Of a DNA stretch of 9,641 nucleotides, positions 1-6,104 are shown piece after piece. Made by a program: the position numbers and the translations under genes. The DNA is from Rhodospirillaceae bacterium (lineage in GTDB: Bacteria; Pseudomonadota; Alphaproteobacteria; SP197). The notes under the pieces are model-generated. The model saw nothing but the letters and a program-made list of their open reading frames with translations. It ran no database searches and was not told where the DNA came from. The stretch lies in the NCBI GenBank assembly GCA_018700655.1, contig JABIUG010000393.1:1-9641 (forward strand), written 5' to 3'. Numbering within the stretch: the first letter of the stretch is position 1; each line of letters opens with the position of its first letter.

Positions 1-468
1 CGCGCACCCGAACTCGGCCTGAAGCCAACCATCTTCGACAAGCGCGATATGCATGTTCACGTGCCAGAAGGCGCAACGCCCAAGGATGGGCCTTCGGCCG
101 GCATCGGCATGTTTACCGCGATGCTGTCGGCGCTCACCGGTATTCCGGTGAAGTGTTCTGTCGCCATGACGGGCGAGATCACGCTGCGTGGTCGGGTCCT
201 GCCGATTGGCGGTCTCAAGGAGAAGTTGCTCGCTGCTCATCGCGGTGGGATCACGACCGTGTTGATCCCCAAGGACAACGAGAAAGATCTCCCCGAGATT
301 CCAGAGAACGTGAAGCGGGGACTCGACATCATTCCGGTTTCTTCGGTCGACGAGGTCATCAAGATTGCGCTGACCGAAGCACCAGAGGCGATCGAATGGT
401 CGGACGAAGATGCGGCCGCTCTCGACAAGGTGCCGGAAGGCCAGGACGGCGGCGTGGTAAAACACTGA
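1..468 (+). CDS. lon: Lon ATP-dependent protease, C-terminal fragment (5' end outside window)
   Basis: This is the end of Lon, a cytoplasmic AAA+ serine protease that degrades misfolded and regulatory proteins. The frame is open from base 1, so the N-terminal and ATPase domains lie upstream and about 155 residues of the protease domain are visible. The motif HVHVPEGATPKDGPSAG carries the catalytic serine (codon 94-96). The motif GGLKEKLLAAHRGG carries the catalytic lysine (codon 223-225), 43 residues later, the same spacing as S679/K722 of E. coli Lon. The protein ends in an acidic, poorly conserved tail at a TGA stop. The protease core is intact in the visible part. Lon followed by hupB is a common bacterial arrangement, and HU is a known Lon substrate in E. 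coli. The identification is certain; only the N-terminus is unseen. Confidence 0.97.
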   Translation, partial: RAPELGLKPTIFDKRDMHVHVPEGATPKDGPSAGIGMFTAMLSALTGIPVKCSVAMTGEITLRGRVLPIGGLKEKLLAAHRGGITTVLIPKDNEKDLPEIPENVKRGLDIIPVSSVDEVIKIALTEAPEAIEWSDEDAAALDKVPEGQDGGVVKH

Positions 469-476
469 TCATGTGA

Positions 477-497
477 ATGGCCAACGCAGGAGGCCAT
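477..497 (+). repeat. Small inverted repeat just after lon
   Basis: ATGGCC (477-482) and GGCCAT (492-497) are a perfect 6-base inverted repeat around a 9-base loop, starting 8 bases after the lon stop codon. No T-run follows, so it is not an intrinsic terminator by itself. It may stabilise the 3' end of the lon message, or it may be chance. Confidence 0.35.
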
Positions 498-516
498 CCA
501 ACTGATTCGAAAATGC

Positions 517-566
517 ATTTGGCGGCGCAGATCCTGAAAATGAAGCGCCGCCGAATTGCTTTCTTG
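517..566 (+). terminator. GC-rich hairpin downstream of lon, probable lon terminator
   Basis: GGCGGCGC (521-528) pairs perfectly with GCGCCGCC (545-552). Pairing extends outward to 517/556 through A-T pairs and one G-T wobble, giving a 12-pair stem around a 16-base loop. The downstream run (TTGCTTTCTT, 556-565) is T-rich but interrupted, so termination efficiency is uncertain. The position shortly after lon and before the hupB promoter fits a lon terminator. The stem itself is clearly present; the terminator role is inferred. Confidence 0.5.
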
Positions 567-607
567 CATGATGTGTGACGGCGGTTGGGTGCAGCCATCC
601 ACAAGTC

Positions 608-626
608 CGCAGAAAACTGCGATTTT
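608..626 (+). repeat. Short hairpin with AAAA loop upstream of the hupB promoter
   Basis: CGCAG (608-612) and CTGCG (617-621) enclose an AAAA loop and are followed by ATTTT. It resembles a very short intrinsic terminator and could be a second stop for lon transcripts just before the hupB promoter. The 5-base stem is too short to be confident. Confidence 0.3.
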
Positions 627-640
627 CCGAACCTCTCGCG

Positions 641-670
641 TTGACGTCTTCGTGACGGTACCGGTAAACT
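641..670 (+). promoter_or_regulatory. Candidate hupB promoter
   Basis: TTGACG (641-646) matches the -35 consensus in 5 of 6 positions. An 18-base spacer leads to TAAACT (665-670), which matches the -10 consensus in 4 of 6. The predicted start near 677 leaves a leader of about 70 bases before the hupB GTG. The spacer contains the perfect palindrome CGGTACCG (656-663). This is the best sigma-70-type match I found in the 278-base lon-hupB gap, where a separate promoter would be expected because a terminator-like hairpin precedes it. Assigned by eye. Confidence 0.45.
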
Positions 671-746
671 CTTCCGGCTCTGGGGACGCCCGTCCAGGTT
701 TTCTTTAACTTCAATCGCCACCGCTGATCGTGGGAGGGGACTTTAC

Positions 747-1019
747 GTGAACAAGAATGATCTCATCGCTGCCGTCGCTGACTCTGCTGGTCTCAGCAAA
801 GCCGACTCTGCTCGTGCCGTCGATTCCGTTTTCGACACAATTTCCGGTTCGCTTTCGGGTGGAACGGAAGTACGTCTCGTCGGCTTCGGAACTTTTTCGG
901 TAGCCAATCGTGCTGCCAGCAAGGGTCGCAATCCGCGCACCAACGAGCCTATCGATATTCCGGCTTCCAAACAGCCGAAATTCAAGGCAGGCAAGGCACT
1001 TAAGGACGCGGTCAACTAA
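747..1019 (+). CDS. hupB: DNA-binding protein HU (HU-beta type)
   Basis: HU is a small histone-like protein that binds and bends DNA as a dimer and organises the nucleoid. The 90-residue product has the usual family length. It shows the N-terminal helices starting MNKNDLIAAVA, the core motif VGFGTF (about 45-50), and the beta-arm with the RNP motif (about 61-63), whose proline intercalates into DNA in characterised HU proteins. It ends in the conserved KFKAGKALKD region. The start is GTG at 747, supported by a strong ribosome binding site (GGAGG, 733-737, 9 bases upstream) and by alignment of the first residues with the HU N-terminus. A candidate promoter lies upstream and a strong terminator follows, so it is probably transcribed alone. 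IHF is excluded as the better name by overall HU-like sequence. The beta versus alpha label rests on the lon neighbourhood. Confidence 0.96.
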   Translation: MNKNDLIAAVADSAGLSKADSARAVDSVFDTISGSLSGGTEVRLVGFGTFSVANRAASKGRNPRTNEPIDIPASKQPKFKAGKALKDAVN

Positions 1020-1042
1020 CACCGTTCCAAAACAAGTATCTG

Positions 1043-1083
1043 AAACCGCCGGCAGTCGCTTGACTGTCGGCGGTTTTCGTTTC
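1043..1083 (+). terminator. Strong intrinsic terminator after hupB
   Basis: AAACCGCCGGCAGTC (1043-1057) pairs with GACTGTCGGCGGTTT (1062-1076) over 15 positions, with one G-T wobble and a GCTT loop. The stem runs into TTTTCGTTT. Starting 23 bases after the hupB stop, this is a textbook Rho-independent terminator. Confidence 0.9.
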
Positions 1084-1095
1084 ACGCAGGGGCAA

Positions 1096-1171
1096 GGGCG
1101 GTTAGCTCAGCTGGGAGAGCAACTGGTTTACACCCAGTAGGTCGGCGGTTCGATCCCGTCACCGCCCACCA
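1096..1171 (+). tRNA. tRNA-Val (anticodon TAC), CCA encoded
   Basis: All four arms fold. The acceptor stem is GGGCGGT (1096-1102) with ACCGCCC (1161-1167). The D stem is GCTC with GAGC. The anticodon stem is ACTGG (1122-1126) with CCAGT (1134-1138), around the loop TTTACAC with anticodon TAC at 1129-1131. The T arm is GGCGG/CCGTC with a TTCGATC loop. The discriminator is A at 1168, and CCA is encoded at 1169-1171. Anticodon TAC reads valine codons GTA and GTG. The gene begins only 12 bases after the hupB terminator T-run, and I see no convincing promoter of its own. Confidence 0.97.
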
Positions 1172-1200
1172 TGTTTTATTGTCTCAATTGCGCCAATCCG

Positions 1201-1231
1201 CTTGACAGGTTCGGGGTGGCTGCCCTAGACG
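1201..1231 (+). promoter_or_regulatory. Candidate promoter for tRNA-Asp
   Basis: CTTGACA (1201-1207) contains a perfect TTGACA -35 box and the CTTGAC form favoured in alphaproteobacteria. With a 17-base spacer the -10 is CTAGAC (1225-1230); shifted by one base it is TAGACG. The predicted start near 1238 falls about 7 bases before the mature tRNA 5' end. The stretch that follows is GC-rich, as in many stable-RNA promoters. The -35 is strong and the -10 weak. Confidence 0.55.
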
Positions 1232-1244
1232 ATGCGGCCTTGCT

Positions 1245-1321
1245 GGGGGTGTAGCTCAGTTGGTTAGAGTGCTGGCCTGTCACGCCAGAGGTCGCGGGTT
1301 CGAGTCCCGTCACTCCCGCCA
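1245..1321 (+). tRNA. tRNA-Asp (anticodon GTC), CCA encoded
   Basis: The acceptor stem is GGGGGTG (1245-1251) with CACTCCC (1311-1317), including one G-T wobble. The D stem is GCTC/GAGT. The anticodon stem is CTGGC (1272-1276) with GCCAG (1284-1288), around the loop CTGTCAC with anticodon GTC at 1279-1281. The T arm contains GCGGGTTCGAGTCCCGT. The discriminator is G (1318), as aspartate identity requires, and CCA is encoded at 1319-1321. It reads both aspartate codons. Confidence 0.97.
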
Positions 1322-1367
1322 TTTTCCAGCAATTGGTCGTATCGACGCCGAGGTCAATGGGGATCTC

Positions 1368-1393
1368 AGGCGCCTGTTGTTGAGCGCTTTTTT
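1368..1393 (+). terminator. Weak intrinsic terminator-like hairpin after tRNA-Asp
   Basis: AGGCGC (1368-1373) pairs with GCGCTT (1384-1389, one G-T wobble) around a 10-base loop. The T-run from 1388 to 1393 overlaps the foot of the stem. It lies between tRNA-Asp and the nuoA promoter, where a terminator would be expected. The left arm is also part of the perfect palindrome CAGGCGCCTG (1367-1376), and GCGC at 1394-1397 offers an alternative partner, so the fold is ambiguous. Confidence 0.4.
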
Positions 1394-1423
1394 GCGCCAC
1401 GGAAGATGAGCCCGAGTTCGGCC

Positions 1424-1452
1424 TTCACAGGTGACGTCGTGGGCCATATAAG
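1424..1452 (+). promoter_or_regulatory. Probable nuo operon promoter
   Basis: TTCACA (1424-1429, 5 of 6 to consensus), a 17-base spacer and TATAAG (1447-1452, 5 of 6) make the best sigma-70-type promoter in the window. The predicted start near 1459 leaves a leader of only about 15 bases before the nuoA ATG, just enough for the GGGG (1464-1467) ribosome binding site. It is the only promoter-like element I found before the run of packed nuo genes. Not tested experimentally. Confidence 0.6.
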
Positions 1453-1473
1453 GGGGCGCTTACGGGGTTGCGC

Positions 1474-1839
1474 ATGAACGAACTTCTTCTTGAATATCTT
1501 CCCATCCTGATCTTTCTCGGGCTCGCCACGGTTATGGCCTGCGTCATGATCGGCGCTTCCTGGATTGTCAGTCCGCAGCGCCCCGATCCGGAAAAACTTT
1601 CTGCCTATGAATGTGGCTTCGATGCCTTCGAAGATGCCCGTGGTCGTTTCGACGTTCGATTCTATCTGGTGTCGATCCTCTTCATCATTTTCGACCTTGA
1701 AGTTGCGTTCCTGTTTCCCTGGGCGGTCTCACTGTCGGAGATCGGTCTGTTTGGTTTCTGGTCGATGATCATATTTCTTGGCGTACTGACGATCGGTTTT
1801 GTTTACGAGTGGAGAAAGGGAGCTCTCGAATGGGAGTAG
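1474..1839 (+). CDS. nuoA: NADH-quinone oxidoreductase subunit A
   Basis: NuoA is a small membrane subunit of complex I (ND3 homologue) next to the quinone cavity, in the cytoplasmic membrane. The 121-residue product has three hydrophobic segments, at about 8-31, 63-84 and 92-111. The long first loop contains the family motif YECGFDAF (45-52). The second helix holds D74 and E76, matching the conserved acidic pair of this family. I chose ATG at 1474 rather than the in-frame TTG at 1468: ATG is the stronger start, GGGG sits 6 bases before it, and the TTG would leave almost no leader after the predicted transcription start. The alternative would add only two residues. It is the first gene of the nuo operon, and its last 10 bases overlap nuoB. 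Confidence 0.96.
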   Translation: MNELLLEYLPILIFLGLATVMACVMIGASWIVSPQRPDPEKLSAYECGFDAFEDARGRFDVRFYLVSILFIIFDLEVAFLFPWAVSLSEIGLFGFWSMIIFLGVLTIGFVYEWRKGALEWE

Positions 1840-2369
1840 AACCCAACCTGAGGGATATCCCTCCCGGTCCCGACCAGGATGCGCTGCTTGCGCGATTCGG
1901 CCAGGAACTGGACGACAAGGGTTTCGTGCTGTCGAACGTTGACAAGCTGGTGAACTGGGCGCGGACCGGCAGCATGTGGCCGATGACATTCGGCCTGGCC
2001 TGTTGCGGCGTCGAGATGATCCACGCCTATATGAGTCGTTACGACCTTGATCGCTTCGGCGTCATTCCGCGCGCCAGCCCGCGCCAGTCGGATGTGCTGA
2101 TCGTGGCCGGCACGCTCTGCAACAAGATGGCCCCGGCTTTCCGCAAACTCTACGACCAGATGGCCGAGCCACGCTGGGTCATCTCGATGGGGTCCTGCGC
2201 GAACGGCGGTGGCTACTACCACTATTCCTATTCGGTTGTGCGCGGCTGTGATCGCATCGTGCCGGTCGATATCTACATCCCCGGTTGTCCGCCCACGGCG
2301 GAAGCTCTGGTATACGGCATTCTGCAATTGCAGAGGAAGATCCGCCGTACCGGCAGCATCCGGCGCTGA
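1830..2369 (+). CDS. nuoB: NADH-quinone oxidoreductase subunit B (cluster N2)
   Basis: NuoB (PSST homologue) carries 4Fe-4S cluster N2, the last iron-sulfur centre, which passes electrons to quinone. It sits in the peripheral arm near the membrane. The 179-residue protein shows the N2 ligands: the tandem pair C58-C59 in LACCGVEM, C123 in GSCANGGG and C153 in PGCPPTAEAL. The preceding segment with WARTGSMWPMTFG is typical of the family. The ATG at 1830 follows GGGAG (1818-1822) by 7 bases and overlaps the end of nuoA by 10 bases, implying translational coupling. A GTG at 1809 would extend the protein by seven residues but lies deeper inside nuoA with no better binding site. Confidence 0.97.
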   Translation: MGVEPNLRDIPPGPDQDALLARFGQELDDKGFVLSNVDKLVNWARTGSMWPMTFGLACCGVEMIHAYMSRYDLDRFGVIPRASPRQSDVLIVAGTLCNKMAPAFRKLYDQMAEPRWVISMGSCANGGGYYHYSYSVVRGCDRIVPVDIYIPGCPPTAEALVYGILQLQRKIRRTGSIRR

Positions 2370-2389
2370 CGTCAAGAGGAGCAACAGGC

Positions 2390-3019
2390 ATGTCCGAAGC
2401 TCTCAAAGAGATCGGCGGTATCGCGCAGGCGCGCTTTCCGGATTGCGCCGGCGAACTGGTTTTCGATCGCGGTGAAGCGACCCTTCATGCGTCGCGCGAC
2501 GGTCTGGTCGAACTGCTGACCTGGCTGCGCGACGACAGCGACTGTCTGTTCAAGCAATTGATCGATGTCACTGCGGTCGATTATCCCGCGCGCGAATATC
2601 GATTCGATGTCATCTACAATCTGCTCAGCCTGCGTCACAACCAGCGCATCCGGGTCAAGTTGGCGGTCGGCGAGGAAATGCCGATTCCCTCCTGTTTCCC
2701 GGTTTACAGCGCTGCGTTTTGGCTCGAGCGTGAGGTCTGGGACATGTACGGGATCTATTTTGCCGATCATCCGGACCTGCGCCGCATCCTCACCGATTAC
2801 GGTTTCGAGGGGCACCCCCAACGCAAGGATTTCCCGCTCACCGGCCATGTCGAGATGCGTTACGACGAGGATGAGAAACGGGTGATCTACGAACCTGTCA
2901 AATTGACCCAGGCGTTCCGCAGCTTTGACTACATGTCGCCGTGGGAAGGCTCGTTCAATGTTCTGCCGGGCGACGAAAAAGCCGGTGACGACCAGACGGA
3001 GGCCGAAGGCAATGGCTGA
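2390..3019 (+). CDS. nuoC: NADH-quinone oxidoreductase subunit C (30 kDa subunit)
   Basis: NuoC is a cofactor-free peripheral-arm subunit that packs against NuoD and NuoB near the quinone site. The 209-residue protein carries the 30 kDa signature, with EREVWDMYG at 113-121 followed by HPDLRRIL (127-134), then GHPQRKDFPLTGH (141-153). The tail is acidic and not conserved. The ATG at 2390 is preceded by AGAGGAG (2375-2381), 8 bases away, and the frame starts cleanly 20 bases after the nuoB stop. An upstream in-frame ATG at 2285 is inside nuoB and would add 35 residues unlike the family. nuoC and nuoD are separate genes here, unlike the fused nuoCD of E. coli. The stop overlaps the nuoD start. 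Confidence 0.96.
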   Translation: MSEALKEIGGIAQARFPDCAGELVFDRGEATLHASRDGLVELLTWLRDDSDCLFKQLIDVTAVDYPAREYRFDVIYNLLSLRHNQRIRVKLAVGEEMPIPSCFPVYSAAFWLEREVWDMYGIYFADHPDLRRILTDYGFEGHPQRKDFPLTGHVEMRYDEDEKRVIYEPVKLTQAFRSFDYMSPWEGSFNVLPGDEKAGDDQTEAEGNG

Positions 3020-4190
3020 AGTCGACATCAGAACAACCACGATCAACTTCGGACCTCAGCATCCGGCAGCTCATGGCGTGCTGCGCCTTGTGCTGGAGAT
3101 GGACGGCGAGATCGTCGAGCGTGCCGATCCGCATATCGGCCTGCTGCACCGCGGCACTGAAAAGTTGATCGAGTACAAGACCTACCTTCAGGCTGTGCCT
3201 TATTTCGACCGACTCGATTACGTCTCACCCATGTGCCTCGAGCATGCCTATGCGCTGGCGGTCGAGAAACTACTGGGTATCGAGGTCCCCGAACGTGGCC
3301 AGTATGTCCGCGTGCTGTTCTCGGAGATCACCCGCATTCTGAATCATCTGCTCAACATCACGACCTTCGCTCTGGATGTCGGCGCCATGACGCCTGCACT
3401 CTGGGCCTTCGAGGAACGTGAGAAGCTGATGGAGTTCTACGAAGGCGTCTCGGGTGCGCGCATGCATGCGGCCTACTTCCGCCCCGGCGGCGTCTCGCGC
3501 GACCTGCCGGCCGGCATGGAAAAGGAGATCGACGATTACGTCGATACACTGCCCGCCCTGATTGCCGACATCGAAGGACTGCTGAACGAGAACCGCATCT
3601 TCAAACAGCGTACCGTCGATATCGGCATGATCTCGGTCGAAGACGCGATCGACTGGGGTTTCAGCGGCCCCATGCTGCGTTCTGCCGGGCTGCCATGGGA
3701 TTTACGTAAATCACAGCCCTACGATGTCTATGACAAGATGGACTTCGACATCCCGGTCGGCACGACCGGTGACTGCTTCGAGCGTTACATGTGCCGCATC
3801 GCCGAAATGCATGAGTCGATTCGCATCATCAAACAGTGCATCGCCAACATGCCTTCCGGTCCGGTCAAGACCACCGACTCGAAGGTGGCGCCGCCGTCAC
3901 GTGCCGACATGAAAACCTCGATGGAAGCCTTGATCCATCATTTCAAGCTCTACACGGAGGGTTATCACGTCCCAGAGGGCGAGACCTATGCGGCGGTCGA
4001 AGCGCCCAAGGGCGAGTTCGGCGTGTTCCTTATTTCGGATGGTTCGAACAAACCTTACCGTTGCCGGATTCGCGCACCCGGGTTTCTGCACCTGGCTGCA
4101 ACAGACTTTCTCTGCAAGGGCCACATGCTGGCCGATGCTGCTGCAATCGTGGGCAGCATGGATATCGTGTTCGGGGAGATCGACCGATGA
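3012..4190 (+). CDS. nuoD: NADH-quinone oxidoreductase subunit D (49 kDa subunit)
   Basis: NuoD (49 kDa, related to the NiFe-hydrogenase large subunit) forms most of the quinone-binding pocket with NuoB and NuoH. The 392-residue product has the usual length. It begins with INFGPQHPAAHGVLRL, in which H21 corresponds to the quinone-binding histidine (H38 in Thermus Nqo4). Y70 in RLDYVSPM corresponds to the tyrosine Y87, with the same 49-residue spacing. The conserved C-terminus VFGEIDR is present. The ATG at 3012 has GGAGG (2998-3002) 9 bases upstream and overlaps the nuoC stop by 8 bases. A longer frame from 2925 would prepend 29 arginine-rich residues read from nuoC in another frame, so it is rejected. 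The stop overlaps the nuoE start as ATGA. Confidence 0.97.
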   Translation: MAEVDIRTTTINFGPQHPAAHGVLRLVLEMDGEIVERADPHIGLLHRGTEKLIEYKTYLQAVPYFDRLDYVSPMCLEHAYALAVEKLLGIEVPERGQYVRVLFSEITRILNHLLNITTFALDVGAMTPALWAFEEREKLMEFYEGVSGARMHAAYFRPGGVSRDLPAGMEKEIDDYVDTLPALIADIEGLLNENRIFKQRTVDIGMISVEDAIDWGFSGPMLRSAGLPWDLRKSQPYDVYDKMDFDIPVGTTGDCFERYMCRIAEMHESIRIIKQCIANMPSGPVKTTDSKVAPPSRADMKTSMEALIHHFKLYTEGYHVPEGETYAAVEAPKGEFGVFLISDGSNKPYRCRIRAPGFLHLAATDFLCKGHMLADAAAIVGSMDIVFGEIDR

Positions 4191-4798
4191 GCCTTGCGCG
4201 TGGACGCCCCAGTGCTCCCGATCAACAGCCGGCGAGCTTTGCTTTCTCGGAAGAAAACAAGGCGGCTGCCAGCGCGATCATCGCGAAGTATCCCGAAGGT
4301 AAGCAGCAAAGTGCCGTGATGCCGCTGCTTGACCTTGCGCAGCGTCAGGAAAGCTGGGTCTCGGTTGCCACGATGAATGTCATCGCCGACATGCTCGATA
4401 TGCCCGGAATTCGGGTCTACGAGGTCGCGACCTTCTACACGATGTACAATCTCGAGCCGGTCGGCGATTTCCTCATCCAGGTCTGCACCACGACACCCTG
4501 CATGCTGCGCGACAGTGACGGCATTGTGGAAGCATGCCGCGGCCATCTGGGGATCGACTTCGACGAGACCACAGCAGACGGAAAATTCACCATGAAAGAG
4601 GTCGAGTGTCTGGGTGCCTGCGTCAATGCGCCCATGGTCCAGATCAACGACGACTTCTACGAAGATCTCGATGCGGAAAAGATGGTCGGCCTCCTGCAAG
4701 CCCTCGCACGGGGAGAGACTCCCGAGATGGGCCCGCAGAACGGGCGTCATTCTTCCGAGCCGGTTTCGGGCGCAAAAACATTGTTGGGTGGAGCCTGA
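4187..4798 (+). CDS. nuoE: NADH-quinone oxidoreductase subunit E (cluster N1a)
   Basis: NuoE (24 kDa) has a thioredoxin-like fold holding 2Fe-2S cluster N1a, beside the FMN site of NuoF in the NADH-oxidising tip. The 203-residue protein has the four ligands C100 and C105 (VCTTTPCMLR) and C141 and C145 (VECLGACVNAP). The helical N-terminal half includes YEVATFYTMY (78-87). The ATG at 4187 forms an ATGA overlap with the nuoD stop, and GGGGAG (4173-4178) lies 8 bases upstream. A frame open from 3836 is nuoD read out of frame and is discarded. The last roughly 30 residues, rich in Gly, Ser and Pro, go beyond the fold; such tails are familiar from alphaproteobacterial NuoE. Confidence 0.96.
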   Translation: MSLARGRPSAPDQQPASFAFSEENKAAASAIIAKYPEGKQQSAVMPLLDLAQRQESWVSVATMNVIADMLDMPGIRVYEVATFYTMYNLEPVGDFLIQVCTTTPCMLRDSDGIVEACRGHLGIDFDETTADGKFTMKEVECLGACVNAPMVQINDDFYEDLDAEKMVGLLQALARGETPEMGPQNGRHSSEPVSGAKTLLGGA

Positions 4799-4801
4799 GC
4801 C

Positions 4802-6094
4802 ATGTTGCAGGACAAGGATCGCATCTTCACCAACCTCTATGGATTACACAGTCCCAACCTTGATTCGGCAAAGAAACGCGGCGACTGGGACGGCACCGGG
4901 GATCTGATCGCCAAGGGTCCCGATTGGATCGTCGACGAAATCAAGGCTTCGGAATTGCGCGGTCGTGGTGGCGCTGGTTTCCCTTCAGGCCTGAAGTGGT
5001 CGTTCATGCCCAAGGAGCGTCCTGAAGGCCAGCCAGCCTACCTGATCGTCAATGCCGATGAGAGCGAGCCTGGGACCTGCAAGGATCGCGACATCATGCG
5101 TCACGATCCCCACAAGCTCGTCGAGGGCTGCCTGCTCGCCGGCCACGCGATGCGTGCAACTGCTGCCTACATTTATATCCGCGGTGAATTCTATAACGAA
5201 TCAGTGGCGCTACAGCGGGCGATCGACGAGGCCTATGATGCCGGTCTGATCGGCAAGAATGCCTGCGGTTCCGGCTTTGATTTCGATGTCTATCTCCACC
5301 GCGGGGCAGGCGCCTATATCTGCGGCGAAGAGACAGCCCTGCTCGAAAGCCTCGAGGGCAAGAAGGGCCAACCGCGCCTCAAACCTCCGTTTCCGGCCAT
5401 GGCTGGCCTCTATGGCTGTCCCTCGACCGTCACGAATGTCGAGACCGTCGCTGTCGCACCAACCATCCTGCGTCGTGGTGGCGCCTGGTTCGCCGGACTT
5501 GGCAAACCCAAGAACACGGGCACCAAACTTTTTTGCATCTCCGGTCACGTCAACGAACCGTGCAACGTTGAAGAAGAGATGGGGATTCCGCTGCGTGAAC
5601 TGATCGAGAAACATGCCGGCGGCGTGCGTGGCGGATGGGACAACCTTCTGGCCATCATCCCCGGAGGTTCATCGGTGCCGTGCCTGCCGAAATCGACCTG
5701 CGACGAGATCCCGATGGATTTCGACAGCCTTCGCGATGTGAAATCTGGCCTGGGCACCGCTGCTGTCATTGTGATGGACCAGTCGACCGACATTGTGCGT
5801 GCGATCTGGCGTCTTTCGAAATTCTACAAGCATGAGAGTTGTGGTCAGTGCACGCCGTGCCGCGAAGGTACAGGCTGGATGATGCGCGTGTTGGGTCGAA
5901 TGATCGAAGGCCATGCCACGATCGACGAAATCGACATGCTCCAGGAGGTCACGACCCAGGTCGAAGGCCACACCATCTGCGCTTTGGGCGATGCAGCGGC
6001 CTGGCCTATCCAGGGTCTGATCCGCCATTTCCGCCCGGAACTTGAGCGCCGCATTCATGCCTATCGCGGCACGTCCGCAATGGCTGCCGAGTAA
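4802..6094 (+). CDS. nuoF: NADH-quinone oxidoreductase subunit F (NADH and FMN binding, cluster N3)
   Basis: NuoF (51 kDa) oxidises NADH through FMN and passes electrons to 4Fe-4S cluster N3, at the cytoplasmic tip of the peripheral arm. The 430-residue product shows the glycine-rich GRGGAGFPSGLKW (54-66) and the FMN-binding NADESEPGTCKDRD (84-97). It also has the first 51 kDa signature, GAGAYICGEE (168-177). The N3 ligands are C347, C350 and C353 in ESCGQCTPCREG, plus C393 in HTICALGD. The ATG at 4802 lies 3 bases after the nuoE stop, with GGAG (4790-4793) inside the end of nuoE. nuoF and nuoE together form the NADH dehydrogenase module, which related NAD-linked hydrogenases and formate dehydrogenases share. 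The nuo neighbours settle the assignment to complex I. Confidence 0.97.
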   Translation: MLQDKDRIFTNLYGLHSPNLDSAKKRGDWDGTGDLIAKGPDWIVDEIKASELRGRGGAGFPSGLKWSFMPKERPEGQPAYLIVNADESEPGTCKDRDIMRHDPHKLVEGCLLAGHAMRATAAYIYIRGEFYNESVALQRAIDEAYDAGLIGKNACGSGFDFDVYLHRGAGAYICGEETALLESLEGKKGQPRLKPPFPAMAGLYGCPSTVTNVETVAVAPTILRRGGAWFAGLGKPKNTGTKLFCISGHVNEPCNVEEEMGIPLRELIEKHAGGVRGGWDNLLAIIPGGSSVPCLPKSTCDEIPMDFDSLRDVKSGLGTAAVIVMDQSTDIVRAIWRLSKFYKHESCGQCTPCREGTGWMMRVLGRMIEGHATIDEIDMLQEVTTQVEGHTICALGDAAAWPIQGLIRHFRPELERRIHAYRGTSAMAAE

Positions 6095-6104
6095 GGAAGG
6101 GACC

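Noticed and set aside
513..578. 21-codon frame starting at ATG 513 in the lon-hupB gap
   Set aside because: It has no ribosome binding site at a proper distance and lies almost wholly inside the terminator-like hairpin, which explains its base pattern.
1384..1397. GCGC-TTTTTT-GCGC as a stand-alone hairpin
   Set aside because: A 4-pair stem with an all-T loop is too weak. Pairing of the upstream AGGCGC with GCGCTT, leaving the T-run downstream, is the better terminator model.
2925..3011. N-terminal extension of NuoD starting at an ATG inside nuoC
   Set aside because: The 29 extra residues are nuoC sequence read in another frame. The ATG at 3012 has a good GGAGG site and the family N-terminus.
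3836..4186. In-frame extension upstream of nuoE
   Set aside because: It is nuoD read out of frame. The ATG at 4187, in an ATGA overlap with a binding site, fits NuoE length and homology.
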